Shown here in pieces: positions 5,129 through 11,154 of a stretch of DNA of 11,154 bases. Origin of the DNA: DATDPY01 sp964395765 (lineage in GTDB: Bacteria; Bacteroidota; Bacteroidia; Cytophagales; Cyclobacteriaceae); contig CAYNCU010000144.1 in the NCBI GenBank assembly GCA_964395765.1, positions 1 to 11,154 on the forward strand. The letters are read 5' to 3'. The notes below the pieces were generated by a model. It was given only the letters and a program-made list of their open reading frames with translations. It made no database searches and was not told where the DNA came from. A program made the translations under genes and the position numbers. Numbering within the stretch: the first letter of the stretch is position 1; every line of letters starts with the position of its first letter.

Positions 5129-8100
5129 TCAATGTTTCTGAAACAGGTAATGCCATACATTTTTCTTCTCTTTCATCATAAGTATATAGGTTCCGGTATT
5201 TATTTTATCGAGGTTAATTTCCGCATGGTTTGTTTCTCTCCTCACATTTATATCACTGTCATTCAATAACTTCCCATTGATATCATAAATCATAAACTGA
5301 TAATCCCGGAAATCGGTTCCCGCTTTCTCTACGATAATGTCCTTTTTGGCCGGGTTCGGATATAAATGGAAGAGCTGTCGAGTATTTTCGTTCGGATAAC
5401 CGAGAATAACTATCTCCGTGCTGTCCGAAATGGCGCTGCAATCATCAATAGTTACCTCCACTGAATAATTTCCGGGTTGCGTTGGTAAATAGGTTGAATC
5501 CATAGCCCCGTCGATGGCCGCTCCGTTTAATTTCCATTGATCACCATTGTCATAATTCGATGAAAGCATTATCTCCGAGGTTCCCCCTCCCGTTGAAGAA
5601 ATCACTGGTAACGGGTTTATGCAGAATGATACCGTCACCGGATCTGCCGCGAGGTAGCCGTCGTTGCCTGACTGGGAAGCAGTTACGATGACTTTACCGG
5701 CACTGACTAAGGTCAGCGTGCTGTCCTGAAGATTAACCGGGCCTTCAGCGTTATACCCGACGGGTAAGCCGGAACTGGCAATGGCATGTAGTGGAATTGT
5801 GGCATGGTTATCCTGTTGATCGGCAATGGATGTAAAGTCAATGGTCTGGCCGACCTTGTCGATCGTCCCGTCGCAGTTATTGTCCTTGCCATCAGGTAAT
5901 GCCGGGGCACCCGGGTAAACATCTTTATCATCATCGTTGCAGTCGGTATTGTTGTCAACATAACCGGCAGGTTGGGTGCAGGATTGCAGGGAATCCGCAG
6001 GGCTGCCAAAGCCATCACCATCTTTATCAACATACCAATTAATATCCGGATTAATGGAGGCGTCGTTATCGTTACAATCGGTACTGTCCCTTACATAACC
6101 ATCCGGCTGGGTACATGAAAATTTTGAATTAGCCGGATCACCGAAACCGTCCTGGTCTTCATCGGCATACCAAATAGTTTGCGGATTAATAGTAGCGTCG
6201 GTATCATTACAATCGGTACTGTCCGACACATATCCATCAGGTTGATCGCAGGATAATTTTGGATGAAGAACGTCGCCGTATCCATCGCCATCATCATCTC
6301 TGTACCAGGTTAACGGTATTATATCTGGATCCGAATCATTACAATCCAAATTATTCAGGACATAGCCTTCCGGTTGCGAACAACCGATAATTGTATCGGA
6401 TATACTTCCGTATCCGTCCTGGTCGGCATCCTTATACCAAACCGTCACCGGATTAATGGCGGGATCCGTGTCATCACAATCCTCTTTATTCGAAACATAA
6501 CCGGATGGCTTTGAGCAGCTTTGAATACTGTCCGTCATGGATCCATAACCATCCTGGTCTTCATCTTTATACCAGTAGGGGTCGATTTTAGGATTAATTG
6601 TCAGGGGAGCCGCATTGTATTGACAATTAAATTCATCTTTGACCGAGAAAGAATAGGTTCCTGAGGACAGGTTCTCAAAAACGTTATTATCATGGAAAGT
6701 GATGCCATCGGAACTATATGTCAAATTGGTTTCATCATTGGTTGCAGTCAGGGTGACTTCCGCATCCTCTGCCCCTTTACAGGATTCCTGTTTAGTTATT
6801 GAGGTGCTTAAACTTACATTATCCGGGCAAGTAAAATTCCAGCCGGTAACGTTGCCTAGGTCGTGGGAATAGAGGGCATTGAAGGTGGCTCCACCTTCTG
6901 CAATATTATTTTTTAAATTAATCCACTCAGCGTTAACAAGCCCTGAAGATTTGTTGAAATATCCTGGATAATTGCTATCATTCGATTGTATGGTAACAGG
7001 ACTATTTCTTGTACCTTTTAAAATCAAATTATCAACAAAAATTGGTGAATAATTATTGAAAGTTAAAGATGATCCCGAGGAAACAGTCAGGGTATCAACA
7101 TAAATTTCTCCGTTATAGATTACATTTCCGTTAAATATTATTTTGGGAAATGTCATCCCAGAATTTAAATCCGCATAATCCCACATTGAATTATTTATTG
7201 ACAATATCTGAGGTGGGTTATCAATTATTATTAAATGAGGGTTTAAATAATTAGTATAGGAATTGACTGTAAAATCAGTATTTTTTAAATCAAGTTCAAG
7301 TGGATAGCTCGCAGTATCATCAAATGGAAAATAGAACGAATTTGCGTTTATATCATACCCGTTGGATTTAAGATAGCCTGAATTGAATTCTAAATATGTT
7401 GAAGTAATATTATTTTTCATGCTGTAAAGGCCAAGCCCATTTAAATACAAATGTGATATTCCTTCCGGGACAATTGATATTTCCTGCAAATCATTTCCCA
7501 CACAATATAATTGAAAAACATTCAACGAAATTTGGGATGGTATATATATTGAACCAAACAAATTGATTGGATAATAATTCGCGATAAAATCAGGTGAATG
7601 ACTAATATTTTTACAATCTAAATTATGTACTGATACGGGTATATTGAATTGAACAATTCCATAATTCAAGGCAAATGAATTATCATCAAAATATACATCA
7701 TCATCCGGACCGGGTAATCTTGTGTGTTTAGTGCCTCCTCCCGAAGTTGTGGCCCAATGATTAAGATCATCCCAGTTGCCGCTGCCTCCTACCCAATAGT
7801 AATCGGCAGGTGAATCTATGGACAACATCCAATTGAAAGCAGCAGTGCTATAAAATCCGTCCCAATAGATTAAAATTGTTTCGCCTTCATCAAGAGTTAA
7901 TGTTACTTGTGATTGGCTGGTTCCGAAATCATCATTACTGGCTAAAAGAGTTCCGGAGCAATCGGAATACACATAGAGGGATGTGTTTTCGCTGGTTTGT
8001 TTATAGGACGAAATGATCAATGATCCGCTATCAGGCATGGTATAGGTGTACCAATAAGGTGCGTAAGGAGCCGAATTCAGCCCAAGCTGTGCCGTTGCCG

Positions 8101-11100
8101 GGAGATCACATTCATCTCCCTCCTGTGCTGTTTTAAAACTAAGAGACCAGTCAAATCCAGAATTATCATGGAGATCGCTCCAATGAATTAATATTTTATC
8201 TCCCGACTTTACATCCAGGGTTAATTGGGATTGCGTTCCAGTGAAATCGTCGTTGCTATTAAAGGGGTTTTCTTCACAACTATGATAAACTTCAAGATAA
8301 GTATTAACGTTTGTCAGTCCTACCGATGAAATCTGTAAAACCCCATCTTCAGGGGCCGTAAATTGATACCATATAGGAGAAGACGCCGCTGTATGATCAC
8401 CTGTTGAAACATCCTCTGCCAACTGACAGGCACTACCAGGGAAATTACCTCCGACAACGACAGGATCAGTATTCAAAACCAAATTCGTCACCGAAGAATT
8501 TGATATTGATAATTGATAGGTACCGCTATCGGAATGTGAATAACTGCTAATCTGATACGAATTTGTATTGTCAACAATCGGTTGACCATCTTTTGTCCAT
8601 GAATACTGATTATTATTCCCTCCGACATCAAAAGAAATAGTGTAGGGATCTCCTTTATTTAAAAAAACATGGCCGGTACTTGGAATATTATTCTGCGGGG
8701 AATAATAAAAATTCGAATGATTATAGTTTTGATATTGTTCAAGATCCTCAAATGTTAAATCATTATTTGAAACATCCAATTCGCTAAAAATAAATGGGGA
8801 AAGATCCGGTAAGTTGACAATGTGATTATTCGCAAGGAATATTAAGACAGAGTTAGGCAATTCTGACAGCTCAGATGGTAAAGTTCCTGATAAATCATTA
8901 TACGAAATATCCATTATGAACATTTTTGAAAGCCCATTAAAGGAGGAAGGAACGCTACCAGTAAGTTGATTGTAACTTAAAACCAGAAATTCAAGTTTTG
9001 AAAGTTGGCCTAACGCAGAGGGAATATCACCTGATAATTGATTATTATTTAATGTTAAGGCATCCAAATTTCCTAAACTTCCGAGTGAAGAAGGGATTGA
9101 ATCTGTCAGTTGATTATTGTTTAAATATAGTGTTGTAAGGTTTCCCAGATTACCTAAGTTCGATGGTATAGACCCTGTCAAATTATTCGTTGAAAGATTT
9201 AAAATATTAAGTGTTGATATATTTCCAAGAAAGGAGGGTATATCACCAGTAATATGTAATCCGGCCAAAGAAAGATTTTCAAGGTTATTAAAGCTTTCAA
9301 GCCTGGGATCAATTGAAGCAATTAATTTGGCATTGAAGCTTAAGTCGAGGACTTTAAGGTTGGTCAAAGAGTATAACTCGTCTGGAATGGGTCCTGATAA
9401 AAAATTATTTGAAAGAGATAATTCCTGAAGACCTGTTGCATTTGCTATCTGACTTGATATTGAACCCGTTAATTTATTTTCGTTAAGATTAATGGTTTTC
9501 AGATTACTCATACTCCAATATCCCTCTGGAATATTTCCAGTAAATAAATTATAACTTAAATCCAGGTATGTTAAATCATTCAAATCACTTAAGTTGACAG
9601 GCAATGAACCGGAAAGTTTATTATTATAAAGGCTGAGATAAGTAAGTTTATTTAAATCCAATATATCTCCTGGAATTGTACCTGTTATTCCGTTACCACT
9701 TAAATTTAATTGTGTTAATTCTGTCAGATCTTTTAAGCTTGATATGCCAAGTGTGGAGACATTATCATTTTCAATATCTATTGCTCTGACACGATCGTAT
9801 TCAACACTCACCCCATACCACGTACTAATTGGTTGACTACTGAGCCAATTAGTCTTGACATTCCATTGATCTCCTCCGGCTTCATTATAAAATGCAATCA
9901 ACGCTTCCTTGTCCGATTCAGGTCCCGATCCGTCCGACGATAAATAAACAGAATTACTGGAGAGTTCCAGTCCCGGAACAAACGGATCGGTTACATGGAG
10001 CATATATGACCCCATATCATCAGATGAGAAACTGGTAATGTTATAAGTATCAGTAGTAGCGCCGGAAATCTCAATCCCGTCCTTAGTCCAATAGTACACG
10101 TTATCAGATCCCCCTAATGAATAATTTATGGAATAGGGGTCTCCTTCGTTCAAGGTTACAGTAGCCTGATTTCCAAAGGATTTTTGTGGGGAGTATATAT
10201 AATTTTCAATTGATATATTTATTTCTAGATCTCCAAAATCCAGGAAATTATCATGAACGTCGAGATATTGTAATGATGACAAACCGCTTAAATTAGGTAA
10301 TCCAGTTATTTGATTGGAAAAAATGGTTAGCGCATAAAGATCCACTAAGTTTGCAAACGTGGCCGGAACTTCTCCTGTAAAATTATTGTTCTCAAGATTT
10401 AAGGTAGAGAGGTTGTGCAAATTTCCTAACTCTTCAGGGAGCGCGCCGGACAATTGGTTATCTGAAATGGAACAATCAATTAGATTTATAAGATTTCCGA
10501 ATTCAGCAGGGATCTGGCCAGTTAATTCATTTTTATACATTGCCAGATATCTAAGACTATGTAAGTTACCTAACTCGGAAGGGATATTGCCTGTAAGTTG
10601 ATTTTGATAGATATCAAGATAAACAAGGTTACCTAAATTCCCTAATTCAGGAGGTATTGTTCCGGTAAGTTGATTTATGCTTAAATTTAAATCAGATAAT
10701 AAGGGGAGTGATCCTATAAATGTAGGAATTGAGCCTGAAAATTTATTATATCCTAAAAGCAAGGATTGGATGTTTAACAGTTTGCTGAAGGAATCAGGTA
10801 TTTCACCCGTCAATTGATTTGACCAAAGATTGAGGTAATATAAGTTTGATAGATTTCCCAGTTTGGCTGGAATGGTACCCGATAATTCATTGGCACTTAA
10901 ATTAAGGTATAACAGATTATTCATTGAACCAATAGTATCCGGAATAGATCCAGAAAGATGAGAATAATCTAAATCAAGATATTTTAGAGATGTTAAATTT
11001 CCAATTTCAATGGGAATGGTGCTTCCCGAAAAATTATTACTCTCCAGTTTAAGTGTATCAAGTGCTGTTAAATTGGCAATTAAAGGAGTAATATTCCCCG

Positions 11101-11154
11101 ATAGATTATTTTGATGCAAATCAATTGCCGTCACCCTGTCGTCTGTCACCGTCA
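5129..11154 (-). CDS. Giant T9SS-secreted multidomain LRR protein, N-terminus beyond the right edge
   Basis: The frame is open from the right edge to TGA at 5129-5131, with just over 2,000 residues visible. The first in-frame GTG (11149) is not the start: upstream codons are open, and the first residues (TVTDDRVTAIDL) match the inside of the second LRR cap (GVSVEYDRVRAIDI), so the signal peptide and first cap lie outside. Numbering from 11149, the order is: LRR block 1-310; Ig-like 318-403; LRR cap plus LRR block 408-808; Ig-like 815-898; two PPC-like sandwiches 900-1112; a GSGNW-started beta-rich region 1117-1440; SprB-like repeat 1441-1520; five metal-binding repeats 1525-1764; ASSGLPV-type sandwich 1767-1846; PKD/Ig-like 1848-1917; T9SS tail 1927-2006. 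No catalytic domain was recognised. A role as secreted adhesin or ligand-binding surface protein is inferred. It is followed, 137 bp on, by the tetR operon, which has its own promoter. Confidence 0.9.
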   Translation of the reverse strand, partial: TVTDDRVTAIDLHQNNLSGNITPLIANLTALDTLKLESNNFSGSTIPIEIGNLTSLKYLDLDYSHLSGSIPDTIGSMNNLLYLNLSANELSGTIPAKLGNLSNLYYLNLWSNQLTGEIPDSFSKLLNIQSLLLGYNKFSGSIPTFIGSLPLLSDLNLSINQLTGTIPPELGNLGNLVYLDIYQNQLTGNIPSELGNLHSLRYLAMYKNELTGQIPAEFGNLINLIDCSISDNQLSGALPEELGNLHNLSTLNLENNNFTGEVPATFANLVDLYALTIFSNQITGLPNLSGLSSLQYLDVHDNFLDFGDLEINISIENYIYSPQKSFGNQATVTLNEGDPYSINYSLGGSDNVYYWTKDGIEISGATTDTYNITSFSSDDMGSYMLHVTDPFVPGLELSSNSVYLSSDGSGPESDKEALIAFYNEAGGDQWNVKTNWLSSQPISTWYGVSVEYDRVRAIDIENDNVSTLGISSLKDLTELTQLNLSGNGITGTIPGDILDLNKLTYLSLYNNKLSGSLPVNLSDLNDLTYLDLSYNLFTGNIPEGYWSMSNLKTINLNENKLTGSISSQIANATGLQELSLSNNFLSGPIPDELYSLTNLKVLDLSFNAKLIASIDPRLESFNNLENLSLAGLHITGDIPSFLGNISTLNILNLSTNNLTGSIPSNLGNLGNLTTLYLNNNQLTDSIPSSLGSLGNLDALTLNNNQLSGDIPSALGQLSKLEFLVLSYNQLTGSVPSSFNGLSKMFIMDISYNDLSGTLPSELSELPNSVLIFLANNHIVNLPDLSPFIFSELDVSNNDLTFEDLEQYQNYNHSNFYYSPQNNIPSTGHVFLNKGDPYTISFDVGGNNNQYSWTKDGQPIVDNTNSYQISSYSHSDSGTYQLSISNSSVTNLVLNTDPVVVGGNFPGSACQLAEDVSTGDHTAASSPIWYQFTAPEDGVLQISSVGLTNVNTYLEVYHSCEENPFNSNDDFTGTQSQLTLDVKSGDKILIHWSDLHDNSGFDWSLSFKTAQEGDECDLPATAQLGLNSAPYAPYWYTYTMPDSGSLIISSYKQTSENTSLYVYSDCSGTLLASNDDFGTSQSQVTLTLDEGETILIYWDGFYSTAAFNWMLSIDSPADYYWVGGSGNWDDLNHWATTSGGGTKHTRLPGPDDDVYFDDNSFALNYGIVQFNIPVSVHNLDCKNISHSPDFIANYYPINLFGSIYIPSQISLNVFQLYCVGNDLQEISIVPEGISHLYLNGLGLYSMKNNITSTYLEFNSGYLKSNGYDINANSFYFPFDDTASYPLELDLKNTDFTVNSYTNYLNPHLIIIDNPPQILSINNSMWDYADLNSGMTFPKIIFNGNVIYNGEIYVDTLTVSSGSSLTFNNYSPIFVDNLILKGTRNSPVTIQSNDSNYPGYFNKSSGLVNAEWINLKNNIAEGGATFNALYSHDLGNVTGWNFTCPDNVSLSTSITKQESCKGAEDAEVTLTATNDETNLTYSSDGITFHDNNVFENLSSGTYSFSVKDEFNCQYNAAPLTINPKIDPYWYKDEDQDGYGSMTDSIQSCSKPSGYVSNKEDCDDTDPAINPVTVWYKDADQDGYGSISDTIIGCSQPEGYVLNNLDCNDSDPDIIPLTWYRDDDGDGYGDVLHPKLSCDQPDGYVSDSTDCNDTDATINPQTIWYADEDQDGFGDPANSKFSCTQPDGYVRDSTDCNDNDASINPDINWYVDKDGDGFGSPADSLQSCTQPAGYVDNNTDCNDDDKDVYPGAPALPDGKDNNCDGTIDKVGQTIDFTSIADQQDNHATIPLHAIASSGLPVGYNAEGPVNLQDSTLTLVSAGKVIVTASQSGNDGYLAADPVTVSFCINPLPVISSTGGGTSEIMLSSNYDNGDQWKLNGAAIDGAMDSTYLPTQPGNYSVEVTIDDCSAISDSTEIVILGYPNENTRQLFHLYPNPAKKDIIVEKAGTDFRDYQFMIYDINGKLLNDSDINVRRETNHAEINLDKINTGTYILMMKEKKNVWHYLFQKH
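5132..5371 (-). other. T9SS type A C-terminal sorting domain of the LRR protein
   Basis: The last 80 residues start LFHLYPNPAKKDIIVEK, the Y-P-N-P motif. They continue with MIYDINGKLL and end with INLDKINTGTYILMM and a final strand with basic residues. This is the type A C-terminal signal that directs proteins through the type IX secretion system, where it is usually removed and the protein is attached to the cell surface or released. Confidence 0.95.
5858..6577 (-). repeat. Five 45-residue Asp-rich metal-binding repeats (MopE-like)
   Basis: Each unit reads W-Y-x-D-x-D-(Q/G)-D-G-(Y/F)-G, then (S/G)-C-x-(K/Q)-P-x-G-Y-V, then D-C-(N/D)-D-x-D. The paired cysteines are always 13 residues apart: 1545/1558, 1590/1603, 1634/1647, 1679/1692 and 1724/1737. 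The last unit runs into PGAPALPDGKDNNCDGTID, the ending of the putative metal-binding (MopE-type) motif family. The DxDxDG loops suggest calcium binding. At DNA level the 18-mer TTACAATCGGTACTGTCC occurs at 6072-6089 and again at 6207-6224, exactly 135 bp apart. Confidence 0.8.
6830..7801 (-). other. GSGNW-type beta-rich region within the LRR protein
   Basis: Residues 1117-1140 (YYWVGGSGNWDDLNHWATTSGG) match a short motif that introduces beta-solenoid-like regions in many Bacteroidota T9SS proteins. PGPDDDVYFDD follows soon after. About 300 residues of alternating hydrophobic, Asn-rich strands follow, with short repeats of the type S-L-T-F-N-N and L-I-L-K-G-T, consistent with a parallel beta-helix. 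This DNA is visibly more A/T-rich than the 3' end of the gene. Confidence 0.5.
7814..8452 (-). other. Two PPC-like beta-sandwich domains within the LRR protein
   Basis: Residues 900-1005 and 1010-1112 align with each other: Cys-x-Leu-(Ala) at the start, then PIWYQFTAPEDGVLQISS against PYWYTYTMPDSGSLIISS, a T/S-x-L-x-V-Y strand, Cys, S-N-D-D-F, S-Q-(L/V)-T-L and I-L-I-(H/Y)-W. They resemble the bacterial pre-peptidase C-terminal (PPC) fold, often found in secreted Bacteroidota proteins. They are probably structural or binding modules. Confidence 0.6.
8726..9928 (-). repeat. LRR block B with its N-terminal cap, about 15 repeats
   Basis: Residues 411-450 form an LRR N-terminal cap: DKEALIAFYNEAGGDQWN, then NWLSS and WYGV, the pattern Asp-x-x-Ala-Leu...Trp...Trp-x-Gly-Val seen in front of plant-type LRRs but without the flanking cysteines. 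About 15 units follow, including irregular ones (KVLDLSFNAKLIASIDPRL). The block ends like block A, with NLPDLSPFIF and LDVSNNDLTFEDLEQ, and is followed by a similar Ig-like domain. It therefore looks like a duplicated LRR-Ig unit. Confidence 0.88.
10220..11154 (-). repeat. LRR block A, about 13 plant-type leucine-rich repeats
   Basis: These are 24-residue units of the form LxxLxLxxNxLxGxIPxxLGNL, for example YLNLSANELSGTIPAKLGNL. The L(S/T)GxIP signature is that of plant-type LRRs, as in receptor kinases and inhibitor proteins, also found in some bacteria. The block ends in two degenerate units (YALTIFSNQITGLPNLSGL and QYLDVHDNFLDFGDLEI) that cap the solenoid. Its N-terminal cap is cut by the window edge. 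Confidence 0.9.

Noticed and set aside
5134..5144. GTTTCTGAAAC near-palindrome at the very end of the LRR gene as a terminator stem.
   Set aside because: It lies within the coding sequence, has a 1-nt centre that cannot form a loop, and is not followed by a T-run.
5713..6297. Two Met/Thr-rich minus-strand frames (5713-6033 and 6091-6297) overlapping the metal-binding repeats.
   Set aside because: They are shifted-frame shadows of the GAT/AAT/TGT-rich repeats and lack any domain. Their repetition simply follows the 135-bp period.
5858..6577. Regular 135-bp repeats as a CRISPR-like array.
   Set aside because: The repeats are in-frame coding units with conserved Asp/Cys residues and no constant repeat separated by unique spacers.
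9117..10601. Plus-strand frames opposite the LRR blocks (9117-9428, 10359-10601).
   Set aside because: They are antisense shadows created by the 72-bp LRR periodicity, with repetitive nonsense peptides.
11147..11149. GTG 11149 as the true start of the LRR protein.
   Set aside because: The frame is open upstream to the edge, there is no signal peptide although a T9SS substrate needs one, and the sequence begins in the middle of an LRR cap.

Overview
The window looks like a chromosomal segment of a Bacteroidota bacterium. The main evidence is a giant surface protein ending in a type IX secretion (T9SS) type A C-terminal sorting domain. Supporting signs are two promoters of the Bacteroidota type (TTTG-like, 20 bp, TAnnTTTG), no Shine-Dalgarno sequences before the starts, and a signal peptide that leaves Gln at the mature N-terminus. 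The lineage below phylum cannot be read from the sequence; an environmental member is an inference.

Layout, left to right. (1) Positions 1-124, minus strand: the first 41 codons of a DEAD-box RNA helicase, running off the left edge. A strong predicted promoter lies about 315 bp upstream, so the mRNA should carry a leader of roughly 310 nt. The last part of the leader and the first codons hold two interleaved perfect 12-bp inverted repeats around the start codon. (2) 674-1765, plus strand: an exported protein of 363 aa with CotH-kinase-like motifs. (3) 1766-1950: a convergent intergenic gap with a palindrome and a pyrimidine-rich tandem repeat. (4) 1951-4991, minus strand: a three-gene efflux operon, transcribed tetR, then an EmrA-type hlyD, then tolC. 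Its promoter is overlapped by two palindromes that look like TetR operators. No inner-membrane permease is present. (5) 5129 to the right edge, minus strand: more than 2,000 codons of a secreted multidomain protein whose N-terminus lies outside the window. In order it has an LRR block, an Ig-like domain, a second LRR block with its own N-terminal cap, a second Ig-like domain, two PPC-like sandwiches, a GSGNW-type beta-rich region, a SprB-like repeat, five Asp-rich metal-binding repeats, two further beta-sandwich modules and the T9SS tail.

How the parts relate. The TetR protein probably senses a toxic compound and represses its own operon. EmrA-like HlyD and TolC would form the periplasmic and outer-membrane parts of a tripartite pump whose inner-membrane partner is encoded elsewhere. 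The LRR protein is probably exported through the outer membrane by the T9SS and attached to or released from the surface as an adhesin or ligand binder. The helicase fragment and the CotH-like protein show no functional link to the operon. The most interesting elements are the possible RNA switch or pseudoknot at the helicase start, the mosaic LRR protein, and the kinase-like motifs in the exported CotH-like protein. No CRISPR array, tRNA, rRNA or insertion sequence was seen.
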